From NCBI GenBank assembly GCA_030068145.1, contig JAPJBO010000155.1, forward strand, positions 124,001 through 188,000: 64,000 nucleotides of DNA, written 5' to 3'. Of this stretch, positions 17,979 through 27,898 are shown piece after piece. Both the position numbers and the translations under genes were made by a program. The DNA is from Diplonema papillatum (lineage: Eukaryota; Euglenozoa; Diplonemea; Diplonemida; Diplonemidae). The notes under the pieces were generated by a model. It worked only from the letters and a program-made list of their open reading frames with translations, was not told the DNA's origin and did no database searches. Position 1 is the first letter of the stretch, and every line of letters starts with the position of its first letter.

Positions 17979-20900
17979 AGAGCGCAAGCAATTGCTGCAG
18001 TCTGCCGCCCCTGTGGACACGCATTTCATCTGAGGCCTTGTCTCGAAACGACGTTGCAAAAAGACGTACGGATAAAGTATGGAAGAAAGAAGAAAGAACA
18101 AATGAGCAGAACCAGAGATTCGAGCACACGCTACGGCTCAGCTGCGGGCTGTTGCCAAGTCTGAGCCACGTGTGCCCTTTGTTGAGTGGGGGGGGGGGTG
18201 GGTGTGAAGAATGGAGGGAAGGGATTCTAGTAGACTGGGCTATTTTTTCTATCTTCTTTCGGCTCGGGGGTTGTGCGATGGCGGGACGGAGTATTCCGAC
18301 TTCCTGCACAGGGCATCCAGTATTCTGAAAACACCACTCAGCGCAACGTGCACCGGTGTTACACGTTCTGTCCCCGAGACCGAGCACATTTCTACACATC
18401 GCACGAGATGCGCGACATGCCGTAGGTAGGTCTCATCGGAACCCGCACACACACACACACACTACAACCACCCACAAGTACGCTGCAGTCCGGGCATTCT
18501 CTGGACCGCCAATCATTCATTTACCCCCAGACCGGCTTCTTGAAAGAAGCTGGCCCAGTAAGTACCCTCGCTTGCTCGAAGACTCGTTTTTTTCTTTCGA
18601 GGACGCTTCTGCGGTCGCCGTGCCGCACGGGGGGGTCGAAGGTGACAATACTGACCATGGGATGCAGCAGCGCCGCGCAATGAACTAGCCAATTGCACGA
18701 CGTGTTGGCCACTCCGTCAGAGGTGTGTCTGTTGTGTTGTTTGAAAAACAAAAATGAGAAGTGGAGAGCCCGAAATATGCGTTCGACCAGATATCGCGTG
18801 TGGTTGAAGAAATGATGATTTGCACTCCGGGTGCACGTTGGTTCAGCTCCCCGGTCACGATGGAGCTCGGGTGTGGTCGATTGCTCTTTCTAAACGAAGG
18901 TCCATTGTGTAGCCACAGCCTAGTTTGACTCGGGGGTCGGTGCTGCCTCCTTCATTTCTTCGATGGAATCAACCGTTTTCGGCTCGTGGAGCGAGTGACG
19001 GTGCTGGATGACACCAGCAGCCGCCTGCCATGAGACAAGGTAGCTGGCAACGCTGACCACCGCGGCCCAGAACAAGATCCAGCATCCGGCGAGAAGTTCG
19101 GCCTTCGCCCGGAAGCACGTCGGCTCGATTTCGCGCAAGTAACCCATCGGCTGCACGTACTCCTCCAGCATCCAGTCAATCGTCGCACAGTCGTCGCCAA
19201 TCACGTACTCGGAGAACTGCTCGATCTGCACAGCCGTGACGACCACCACGAAGACGAAGACTTCGAGGGCGCACCAAGCCGCGATGACCTCGTTGAAGAA
19301 CAGGAGGTACTTCTGCTCCTTCAGCGTCAGCGGCGCAACCCACAGCGCAATCAGCCCGACAACCTGCAGAATCGGCGCCACGAACGTGAAGAGCACGAAG
19401 ACCACCGCAATGTACCACAGCCCGAAGTCGTAGCTCTGCACGTCGTGCTGCCCCGTCGCACTCGTCGCCAGCTCGAGAAGGGAGAACTCGGACCTCTGAG
19501 ACCCTGGCTTGCTCATCTGCAGGGCGTAAGCCGCCAGGCCTTCGTACTCGAACGAGAACGTCTTCACCGTGGCCCCGAGGATCAAGAACACAAGAGACAT
19601 CAGCATCAGCGCGATCACAGCACCGGCACGCATCTTGCTCTGCTGCGTCGTCGCGCCTGCCCACCCGTGGGTGGCGAGCACCACTCTCTCATCCGCTTTT
19701 GCCATGTCCGCGTCCTCGAACCAGCTCGACGACGCCCCATTCGTCTCGTCGTGCTTCTGCGCGTTTCTGTGTGCGATCACCATCAGGTGGGTCACCACCA
19801 GCGACATGATCGCTCCCGTCAAGAACCCGTACACACCCCAACCGGGCTCCACCACCAGGTCGAACGAGAAGAACTTCACGTCGCCGGTCGGCATGACGTA
19901 GTGCACGCGGAACGACGCCATCATCAGGATCATCAGCATCGCGTCCATCAAAGACCACTTCCCCGTGTAGTCCAGAGCCTTGAACAGCTGACCACGTCGC
20001 GCTCCGCTCAGCGCCGAAGGAGGCACCACCCAGCCCCACACCAAAGCCGACAGCTTCACGTACGGCCAGACCCCGCTGAACACTGCCACCATAACCGCCA
20101 GGTAGTACACTTCGGCGTTCCACATGTCGCGGCACGTGCTCCCCAGCGCGTACGTGAACAGGTTCTCCATCCGCTTCTCCGTCGCTTCGATCGCCACCTC
20201 GGCGTTCGCAGCCGCCCCCAGCAACAAGTTCGCCGTCAGGAACACCACAGCCGTCGCCGCAAGGAACACCGGCACTCCCCATCGGATCCACCCACTCACC
20301 GACGGGTGCAGAACCAACGGAAGATCGTCTGCGTTGCCCCTCGTCCACGTACCCAGCGCCCAGATCGCGTGCACCGTGAAAGCCAAAACAATCACTCCCG
20401 TCAGGGAGTAGATCATCGCCAACGCCTTCGCGGTCGTCATCGCCCCGGCACTCTTCCCTTCCTTCTCTGCCGCTCCCGACGCAGCTGCCGCCTCTGTCTC
20501 TCCTGCTGCTTTCGACAGCGCCATCGACTTCCTCGACCCAGCTGCTGCGCCACCTTCCGCCGCCAACGTTGCCGTGCACTCGTCCTGCGCCGCCGACAGC
20601 TCGTCCTCCAGCAGTCCGCTCACCAGCTTCCCCGACAACAGGCCGTGCTTGATCACATCGTCCACAAAGTCAAGCAAGAAGTCCGCCAGCAAATCGATCA
20701 CCGAAAGCAGCCCGCTGACCCCCGGCGTGCACTCGATGCACGAAATGTCGACGCCCACACTCGTCTTCAGCAGCTCCTCGAACTCCGCGTACGTGATCTT
20801 CAACCGCTCCAAAGACCCAATCAAGCATCCTGTCGACAGGGACAGCATGTGGCCCAGCGGCGTCGTCAGCAGCCGCGCCGGGCTGAACTCAGCCAACACG

Positions 20901-22896
20901 TCCAGCAGCACCCTGATCGCCTTCAGCGACACCTTTGCCGCCACCGTGTTCTCAATCGGAATCCAGAACACGTAGAACTTCAAGCGCGCCTCGATCGACA
21001 CGTCCAGACCGTCGAGCTCCGCCTCGTTCCTCAGCTCCGTCGCGCTCTTCGCCTTCAACACGTCCATCGACTCCAACCATTCCCGGCTCGCCTGCTGCGC
21101 GAACTTCAAATTCGACATCTCGAACGTGATGTCTCCGAAGAACCAGGTCTCGTGCAAGTAGTTGAACCCCGCGTCGAGGTTCAGCCCAGCGATCGCGTCC
21201 AAGTACGCGTTGATGCTCCACGGCCCCTTCGTCCCGATGTACGTGTTCACGAACGTTGCTGCCGACCCCATCGTAGGGCTCGCCGAGTAGTTGAAAGCCT
21301 CCAGCGGTGCAGGCGTCGTGTAGCTGCTGCAAGGGTTCTCCCCGCTCGTGTACGTCATGTACTGCAGCAGCGTGTTCACCTCAGTCTGCACGGCTTCGAT
21401 CGGCGCCCGCAGCAGGTAGTTCACGCCGTTCATCAGGAACTGACGCACGAGATCCACAGCCTTCGGCACGAGTCCCACGTCTTCGCCGTCGACCGTGAAC
21501 TGCCCCAGCTCCAGCGTCACGATCTCCACAGACACCGTCGACAGCTTCAGCGCCAGCAGCGGGTACTGCAGCCAGCAGTTCACAATGCTCGCCAGTTCCG
21601 GGTTCCCCATCAGCAGCTCTTGCACGAGCTGCGTGATGAAGCCCGCCGACGCGGCCTCTTCCGCCTGCGGCATCGCCCGGCGCACAAGTTCCGCCAACAA
21701 GGCTTCCGCGGTTTGTCCACCGCCCACGTTCGGGTAGAGCAGCGATCCGAGCGGCAGCGTCGCGTACTGCGTCTCGTTGGCTGCGACCAGCACCGACACG
21801 CTTAGCCGGATAGCTCCGTCCTTCACGTCCGCCACCATCGCGCCGGCGTAGTCCGCGTTTCCGTTCGGCTTGTCTGCCACAATCAACGACCCGGCCACCG
21901 TCCCCTTCAATTTGCTCAGCGTCACCGACAGCGCCACCGAGTAGTCTCCGACCACCTCGACTGCCAACGATGGCACCGCGTAATCCGTCAGCAGCACGCT
22001 CTCCAACCCCAGCGACAAGCTTCCAATTGCGAAGCCCGGACTCCCCCCGGACACAACGGGGAGCGTTGTGTTCAACGCGACGTACAGCGTCGGGAAGAAG
22101 TTTCTCAGCAGCTGGCCGAGCGCCGTGTTCCCGTCTTCCTGCCGCACTCCGTACACTCCGTTCGCAATCAGCGACACGCCCTGGGTCAGCAGCGACGATC
22201 CGAGGTTGTGCAAGTCCGGCACGTCAGCGAACACCTTCTCCTCCTCCTTCGCCACAGCCTTCGGCTCAGGGTACGGGATCGCTGCTGCCAGCGACAGGTT
22301 CCCCAACAGCGGGTTAACCAAGTCTTCGACGAACACGTTGATCCATTCCGTTTCAACCAGGTACCCGTAGGCCACAGCCATGATCAGCTCGCACAGGGCT
22401 CCTTCAACGCACGTGTGACTCAACGTCAACGCCAAGTTCATCACATCCACTTCCGTCGCGTCAGCTGTCACGATTCCTTCTTCCGGATTCGACAGCTTTG
22501 CCACCACCGAGACGTCTCTCAGCGTCACGTCAACCTTCATGCCGTATGCCGACCCGAAGAAGAAGACAACCAGCTCGGCAGAGGCGTTCACGGCGCTAGC
22601 CGAGAAGGAAACAAGACCAGAGGTGCTCGTCACGTTGGACATCTCCAACTGCACGCCGTCCACCACAATGTGGGAGGCGTTGATGTTTTCAGCACCGCCG
22701 TACCCTGGAATTTCCGTGTCCGGGACAGCGATGATCACTCCGTCAAGAATCGCGTTGATGACCGCATCGTTGGCAGAACCGGCAGAAACGCTGGCTCCTA
22801 TTCCCAGCAGCACCAGTGCAGGTAGCAGCTTGCTATTCATTGCCCAAAAGATTTGACGTAACCCGCAAGTAATTGCTTCCCGATAAACCTGTTGCG
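17979..22896. repeat. 4.9-kb direct repeat, copy 2
   Basis: Matches 8412-13329 at a constant offset of 9,567; I saw no difference in the stretches compared, and all long open frames translate identically. Just after 22896 copy 2 continues AAGAAGGAGGTGTATG instead of CGAAGGTGTG, then a GA-repeat tract at 22916-22932. Confidence 0.9.
18920..22840 (-). CDS. PqiA-like polytopic membrane protein with large exoplasmic domain, copy 2
   Basis: Same 1306-residue protein as the gene at 9353-13273: signal peptide, long exoplasmic region, one helix near 808, then two PqiA-like modules with the WSLMDA and WCALEV motifs. In this copy the frame is also open upstream to 23332 (164 more codons). That extension is Arg/Ser-rich, lies mostly in a diverged repeat and would bury the signal peptide, so I keep the MNSKLLPALVLL start at 22840. 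Upstream regions of the two copies are unlike each other beyond 56 bp from the ATG, so the copies may differ in expression, or only one may have a promoter. Confidence 0.7.
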   Translation of the reverse strand: MNSKLLPALVLLGIGASVSAGSANDAVINAILDGVIIAVPDTEIPGYGGAENINASHIVVDGVQLEMSNVTSTSGLVSFSASAVNASAELVVFFFGSAYGMKVDVTLRDVSVVAKLSNPEEGIVTADATEVDVMNLALTLSHTCVEGALCELIMAVAYGYLVETEWINVFVEDLVNPLLGNLSLAAAIPYPEPKAVAKEEEKVFADVPDLHNLGSSLLTQGVSLIANGVYGVRQEDGNTALGQLLRNFFPTLYVALNTTLPVVSGGSPGFAIGSLSLGLESVLLTDYAVPSLAVEVVGDYSVALSVTLSKLKGTVAGSLIVADKPNGNADYAGAMVADVKDGAIRLSVSVLVAANETQYATLPLGSLLYPNVGGGQTAEALLAELVRRAMPQAEEAASAGFITQLVQELLMGNPELASIVNCWLQYPLLALKLSTVSVEIVTLELGQFTVDGEDVGLVPKAVDLVRQFLMNGVNYLLRAPIEAVQTEVNTLLQYMTYTSGENPCSSYTTPAPLEAFNYSASPTMGSAATFVNTYIGTKGPWSINAYLDAIAGLNLDAGFNYLHETWFFGDITFEMSNLKFAQQASREWLESMDVLKAKSATELRNEAELDGLDVSIEARLKFYVFWIPIENTVAAKVSLKAIRVLLDVLAEFSPARLLTTPLGHMLSLSTGCLIGSLERLKITYAEFEELLKTSVGVDISCIECTPGVSGLLSVIDLLADFLLDFVDDVIKHGLLSGKLVSGLLEDELSAAQDECTATLAAEGGAAAGSRKSMALSKAAGETEAAAASGAAEKEGKSAGAMTTAKALAMIYSLTGVIVLAFTVHAIWALGTWTRGNADDLPLVLHPSVSGWIRWGVPVFLAATAVVFLTANLLLGAAANAEVAIEATEKRMENLFTYALGSTCRDMWNAEVYYLAVMVAVFSGVWPYVKLSALVWGWVVPPSALSGARRGQLFKALDYTGKWSLMDAMLMILMMASFRVHYVMPTGDVKFFSFDLVVEPGWGVYGFLTGAIMSLVVTHLMVIAHRNAQKHDETNGASSSWFEDADMAKADERVVLATHGWAGATTQQSKMRAGAVIALMLMSLVFLILGATVKTFSFEYEGLAAYALQMSKPGSQRSEFSLLELATSATGQHDVQSYDFGLWYIAVVFVLFTFVAPILQVVGLIALWVAPLTLKEQKYLLFFNEVIAAWCALEVFVFVVVVTAVQIEQFSEYVIGDDCATIDWMLEEYVQPMGYLREIEPTCFRAKAELLAGCWILFWAAVVSVASYLVSWQAAAGVIQHRHSLHEPKTVDSIEEMKEAAPTPESN

Positions 22897-22987
22897 AAAG
22901 AAGGAGGTGTATGAATGAGAGAGAGAGAGACAGAGACGAGTTAGAGTGCAGGGACCATCTCTCCGGGGAGTTTCCGGTCTCCTCACT

Positions 22988-23270
22988 TCTTTCCGTGCTG
23001 CCTACGGTGGGTGTATGTCGCTCCGGAGGCGCGCTGCAGGTTGCGGCTGTGCTACAGTGGGTGGCGGCGCCGGAGTTGGCGCTGGAGGGGGGGTGCTCTG
23101 ACCGGCGGGTGAGCTCGCCTCGCACCGCCTTGTAGCGCTGCGGGCCCTCGTCTTCTTTGCGACTGCGCCTGCGGCGGAGGCCAACGCGTTGATGGGAAAC
23201 TTCAGCTTCCATTGAGCGAGGGTACGTCCTGCGGACACAGGTTTGGCATCGTTCCAGCACTCCCTTTTTC
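22988..23270. repeat. Diverged right flank of the duplication, copy 2
   Basis: Counterpart of 13511-13790, with indels and substitutions. It contains the CCTACGGTGGGTGTATGTCG element and the TTCAGCTTCCATTGAGCGAG element. Confidence 0.7.
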
Positions 23271-23363
23271 CCGATTTTCATTTTTTTTGCGATTCGCTCT
23301 TTTCCGGCAGAGATTGGCATGATGCGGTACAAGTCTGCTATCGTCTTCTTCCTGATGACCGCA

Positions 23364-23761
23364 CTACTTCGGCGACAACGTTATCCACCTGAGATGGGCG
23401 GCCGCGCTTCTTCTGGGACTTGCTAAAAAAGTGGGATCTGGTTCCCATTTTTGCGGAAGGTTCCGGCCGCATGAAATCCCAAGGTGTAATTTTGGCATGA
23501 CATACGTCCCTTTCTGAGTATGTATACAGTGCCGCAGCTGCAAGAAGTTCACGCTCACCAACGTTCCGGGGCCAGGGTTAGTATCTGTGTCAATCTTACC
23601 AGTGTGATACCAAAGTGCAACCAGTCTGAAGCTAGAACAAAACACTTCAAGCCGAGTCGGTGCCGTTTCATGGGCATGTATTGCTTCAAGCTGACACGGT
23701 CTTCGTACTTGATTGTCGACTCATCAAACGCTAAGTATCGGGAGCATAGACTTCCCGCCAT
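23364..23761 (-). pseudogene. piggyBac transposase fragment (DDE_Tnp_1_7), frameshifted
   Basis: The minus frame at 23761-23555 reads AFDESTIKYEDRVSLKQYMP followed by MKRHRLGLKCFVLAS. This matches the piggyBac core pattern DE-x-M-x-x-y-x-G-R-x-x-x-k-q-Y-m-P-x-K-p-x-x-x-G-x-K, where the Asp of DE is a catalytic residue. The continuation (WYHTGKIDT, equivalent to the conserved Y-x-G-K) is in another frame at 23645-23364, so there is at least one frameshift. Only a middle slice of the transposase is left; no TIR seen here. Confidence 0.7.
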
Positions 23762-24025
23762 TTGAGAGACACAAGCTGGAATATATCACTCATCTTGATG
23801 AGTCGGTCCGCGTGTTCCTTCTTTCCACTCAGGGAATCTGTGAAGTGGAGTGTCCTGTGGATATCGAGCCACCTTGTCCTGGACACGGTTTCAGAAAAGA
23901 ACGCACTGTTCTACAGGGTCCACGGACCAGTACGAGTAAAGATCCTGTTTCACGGGCAACCCCATCGCGAATGATCCCGAACCCGTTAAACGCCAAGAAT
24001 GCCGGACCGAATCCGTCCTACGTCC

Positions 24026-24115
24026 AGGTAGCAGCTTGCTATTCATTGCCCAAAAGATTTGACGTAACCCGCAAGTAATTGCTTTCCGATAAACCTGTTG
24101 CGCGAAGGTGTGCGA
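24026..24115 (-). repeat. Third fragment of the PqiA-like gene 5' end
   Basis: About 90 bp matching 13250-13340: the first few codons of the 1306-residue gene plus its upstream leader (GTAGCAGCTTGCTATTCATT, then GATTTGACGTAACCCGC). It continues GCGCGAAGGTGTG like copy 1, not like copy 2. It sits between two piggyBac remnants. Confidence 0.85.
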
Positions 24116-24480
24116 AAGGCGTGTTCTTCTGCGGGATCTTATACTCACCCTGGCCCCGGGAACGTTGGTGAGCGTGAACTTCCTGCAGCTGCGGTTCTGT
24201 ATGCATACTCAGAAAGGCACGCGGACAACTACTACACAAGTATTCCCCTCATGGAAGATTATGCACCTTGGGATGCGGCCGGAACTGTCCGCAAAAATTG
24301 GAACAAGATACCACTTTTTAGCAAGTCCCAAGAGACTGTGCAATCTTACCAGTATACGCTGACAATACCAAAGTGTAACCAGTCTGCAGCCACTTCAAAC
24401 CGAATCGGTGCCGTTTCATGGGCATGTGCTGGACACGGTCTTTGTACTTGATGATCGACTGATCAAAGCTAAGTGGAGAG
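24108..24480. pseudogene. Second piggyBac remnant, rearranged
   Basis: The plus frame at 24162-24350 encodes TLVSVNFLQLR and HTQKGT, the same peptide as the minus-strand remnant at 23364-23645. The DDE-region match (FDQSIIKYKDRV, then HMPMKRHRFGLK) at about 24475-24400 is on the minus strand. The two parts are therefore inverted relative to one another, and both carry indels. Confidence 0.6.
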
Positions 24481-24839
24481 ACACAAGCCGGAAAATTTCT
24501 CTTATCTTGATGAGTCGGTCCCGGTGTTCCTTCTTTCCACTGAGGGAACCTGTGAAAGGCAGTGTCCTGTAAATATCGAACCAGTTTTCCTGGACGTGGT
24601 TTCAGAAAAGAAGGCGCCCTGTTCGATAGGGTTCAGGATAGGGACCAGTACGAGTAGAGATCCTGTTTTACGCCGTGCTGTTGCTGCTCCACGACAAGGA
24701 CATGATCTAGAATGCAAAGAACCTGTGACGATACTCTGCATCTGTTCTCTTTCGTGACTACCTCTTAGAGCGGACCGTGTCATGTTTCCGGCGCTTGTTA
24801 CCTATCTGCACCTGCTGCCTTGACCGCAGCGCTCTCAGT

Positions 24840-25085
24840 ATTCGGTGGACGGCTTCGCAGTGCTGGGTTTGCGGGGGGCTTCTGTGCCGGTCCTTTTGTT
24901 GGTGGTCGGCTGGGGTGCTTCGGAGCAGCCTTTGCGGAGGGCTTCGGCACCTGTTCTTTTGGTGGTCGGCCGGGGCGCTTCGACAGCCTTTGCGGAGGAC
25001 TTCGGCGCCTGTTCTTTTGGTGGTCAGCCGGGACGCTTCGGTGCAGGCTTTGCGGGGACTCCAGCGCCTATTCTTTGGTCGCTCG
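24840..25085. repeat. Minisatellite, unit about 60 bp
   Basis: Units contain CTTTGCGGAGG, CTTCGGCGCCTGTTC and TTTGGTGGTCGGCCGGG-type sequence, repeated about four times with substitutions. All three plus frames are open across part of it, which is a consequence of the repeat and its composition. Confidence 0.75.
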
Positions 25086-25112
25086 CCAAAAATGTTCATA
25101 AAGTGGCCGAGA

Positions 25113-25382
25113 TCACCGCTCTGAACCCGCGGGTTGGCCAGAAACAAGACGTTGGCTGGGTGGGGTCGGTCTTCGTCTCGCTCGACTGAGCCGGTTGTAC
25201 AGCGCTGGGTACACTGTCTCCGGATTGGGCTGGAATCTGATACCGTGTTGGAGGCAGAAGCTCGACACCTGAGAAGTGTCCAGCTCCGGTAAGCGTGCCA
25301 TACTCCTGCAACGCATGTTGAAATGTTCGCGGGCGAAGCTGAGAATGTTCACTGCCGATGGGATCGCAAAACTGCCCTCCAT
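25113..25382 (-). CDS. Unknown protein fragment, related to 16010-16215
   Basis: Open minus frame with protein-like sequence: VNILSFAREHFNMRCRSM, LDTSQVSSFCLQHGIRF. It shares spacing and residues with the interrupted frame at 16010-16215. Both copies neighbour piggyBac-like debris and the 13868/25388 repeat, suggesting a mobile-element gene. No catalytic motif recognised. The C-terminal end runs into Arg/Pro-rich sequence next to the minisatellite. Confidence 0.35.
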   Translation of the reverse strand: MEGSFAIPSAVNILSFAREHFNMRCRSMARLPELDTSQVSSFCLQHGIRFQPNPETVYPALYNRLSRARRRPTPPSQRLVSGQPAGSER

Positions 25383-25387
25383 CGCTC

Positions 25388-25600
25388 ATGTGAGTGCGAT
25401 ATACCCGCACTCCACCCCGTCTGCTCGCCACGAAGCTGCAGCGTCGCACCCCGCCGAACTCGCGTCGCGACCGGTGTCTGTCCTCGCTCTCGCAAGAGTC
25501 GACCACCGTTACCCGCCAAGCTTGGCGGCGTCGAGATGAAGCTTCCCGACCTATTGTTGTCTTTATCGCCATCCTCTTCCTCCTCTTCCTCTGTAGACCC
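25388..25600. repeat. Dispersed repeat shared with 13868-14040
   Basis: ATACCCGCACTCCACCCCGT, CTGCAGCGTCGCACC and CGACCACCGTTACCCGCC occur in both places in the same order. Both copies end near a CATCCTCTTCCTC stretch. Confidence 0.75.
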
Positions 25601-25782
25601 CACACTCTTCATTTCCGTGGCCGCCCGCTTCCTTCGAGGCAGTTCATCGCCCAAGTTCCTGGGATTTCGACTGCTGATAAAAAAGATAATACCGGTAAAT
25701 GCTAAAAAAGCTCTAAAAAAGCCGATTTTCCGGGGTTTCCCCAATCTTGCCACGTTGTTGCAAACGTCATTGCTGACGACCA

Positions 25783-26520
25783 GTGGCCCTGTTGCTCTGC
25801 AGAGCTGCCTTGTCGTTGTCCTGCGGGGCGGTTTTGGTGCTCTGCGGAGCTGCCTTGTCGTTGCCCTGCGGGGCAGCGATCCTGTTGCTCTGCGGAGCTG
25901 CTTTCTCGTTGCTCTGCGGGGCTGGCCCTGTTGTGTGGCTTTCTCGTTGCTCTGCGGGGCAGTGGCCCTGCTGCTCTGCGGAGCTGCCTTGTCGTTGCCC
26001 TGCGGGGCGGCGGTCTTGTTGCTCTACGGAGCTGCTTTCTCGTTGCCAGGCGGGGCGGAGCTGCTTTGTTGTTGCCCTGCGGGACGGCGGTCTTGTTGCT
26101 CTGCGGAGCTGCCTTCTCGTCGCCCTGCGGGGCTGTGGCTGTGGCTTTCTCGTTGCCCTGCGGGGCGGCGGTCTTGTTGCTCTGCGGAGCTGCTTTGTTG
26201 TTGCCCTGCGGGCGGCGGTCTTGTTGCTCTGCAGAGCTGCTTTCTCGTTGTCAGGCGGGGCAGTGGCGCGGCGGAGCTGCTTTGTTGTTGCCCTGCGGGA
26301 CGGCGGTCTTGTTGCTCTGCGGAGCTGCCTTCTCGTTGCCCTGCGGGGCGGCGGTCTGGCTGCTCTGCGAGGCTGCTTTCTCGTCGCCCTGCGGGGCTGG
26401 CCCTGTTGCTCTGCGGAGCGGCCTTCTCGTTGCCTTGCGAGGCGGCGGCCTGTGTCTGCGAGGCGGCGTCCTTATCGCTCTGCGCAGCGGCCTTGGTGTT
26501 GCTCTGCGGTCTTACTCGCG
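25783..26520. repeat. GC-rich minisatellite, unit about 45 bp
   Basis: Roughly 16 units built from TTGTTGCTCTGCGGAGCTG, CTTTCTCGTTGCC and CTGCGGGGCGGCG, with truncated units. All three plus frames and one minus frame stay open for 180-400 codons with highly repetitive products (LLLCGAAFSLPCG on plus, SAEQQDRRPAGQ on minus). A low-complexity protein cannot be excluded, but no frame is favoured. Confidence 0.8.
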
Positions 26521-26589
26521 TAAAGACGCGTGCAGCCTTGCAGATACCCTTGTCGTTCTCGTGTGGTCTGGTGTGACGCAACCACACGC

Positions 26590-27898
26590 CACAGGTATCT
26601 CCTCAGTGGCGATGGACGTGTGCCGTGCAATCAACAGGAGCTCGTCCCATTGCGCTCCGCTCTTCGCCGGATGCAACGCGCCCCTCTTTTAGCTGTGTTC
26701 CGCGCAACCTGGAACAGTAGGAGGTGTCTGACCGTGGCCCTCTGGAACGGCTGCTGCTGGCCTATCCACCTCTTCACCTTCTCGCGCTGCAATAGCGGCA
26801 GCTGGTAGCACTTCTACCTCGCGCAGCCTCAGCTTCGCCTCTTTGGTGATCTCGCTCGTTTCCCCGGGTTAAGGCAGTCACTCAACATTCCCTTGCGCTA
26901 GTGGTATATCAGTTACAAAGACGCGTGCTCCCGTTTCGTCAAGGCAGTTCTCGTCATACGACAAACCGAAACTCTAGAAAGAAGCCCAGAATGTGTTCGG
27001 ATCCTAGCGCGTTGCCTTCAGTGGCCAGCTGTCAGTTCTGAGGTCAGAGAAGATCCGAAACGTGCCCGATCACCCCCTCTCCCAGCAGGCCCCTCCCAGG
27101 GGAAGTTCAGCGAAGGAATCCGAAAAGCCCACTTTTCTCATCCCTGTTTCTTGACCATCCTACAAGCCGTCTGTCAACCTGCTTTTGCAGCAATTGCAGG
27201 ACACCCAACAATATTCAAAGTACAAATACAAGAGTGAGAGCTGGGGAAAATAAGGAGAAGACCAAAAGAAATTTGAAAGCCTAAAGAGTGGACCGGCCGG
27301 TGCACATGCCTTAAAGTCTACGAACGGACCCTGGTCAGGGTGCCGCTGACTCGATCGTCAAGGGATTCGAGATTCTCTCCAGCAGCAAAGAACACGGGCG
27401 TTGGATGTTGCTCTGACCTTGCACATTCCGCGAACAGCGGTCCTCAAAAACGAGGTAGGGAAGCTACACAAGCATGTCAAAAACGAAAAAGTAAACAAAA
27501 AAGAAAAAGGGGACTGGGAAACCGAGTCTTGAACGCTGACGAATTCGTGCGAAGGGGGGAAAAGACAACAAAAAAGAAGGGGGAGAGAAGACCACGCCTT
27601 CTTGTTGAAGTGCACGTGCTGAGAGGGGCCCTGTCGACGAGCAAGCCTTTTGAGGTAAGGAAGCACAGTCGGAAGAAGAATTGCCCCTCTCGCGTGGTGC
27701 AGAAGAGTGCGAGGACGAATGAACAAGAAAGAAGGAGGAAGTCCGAGAATCGTCACGAACACGGCGTGAGCGGGCAGGGATTTCCCTTCGACCGGGAGAG
27801 GAACAAAAGCCTCGGATGGTCAACTAATTCTACCTTTGGTGCAAGTGGAAAAAAGGCACTGAGGTTCTAAGGATGGGGCGGGGCAAGGCTGCGCGCGC
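26590..27898. other. No gene recognised; region downstream of centrin copy A
   Basis: The longest open frame (27340-27870, plus) is Lys/Arg-rich without family resemblance. No repeats of the dispersed families. The part near 27898 should hold the 3' UTR of the centrin gene. Confidence 0.4.

Noticed and set aside
22841..23332. 164-codon N-terminal extension of PqiA-like copy 2
   Set aside because: Lies mostly in diverged repeat sequence, absent from copy 1, and would place a signal peptide in the middle of the protein.
25783..26692. Long plus-strand proteins of LLLCGAAFSLPCG type
   Set aside because: All frames are open because of the ~45-bp GC-rich repeat; no frame is favoured, so this is annotated as a minisatellite.
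27340..27870. 176-codon basic protein
   Set aside because: Composition-driven open frame next to the centrin 3' end, with competing frames on the minus strand and no domain.
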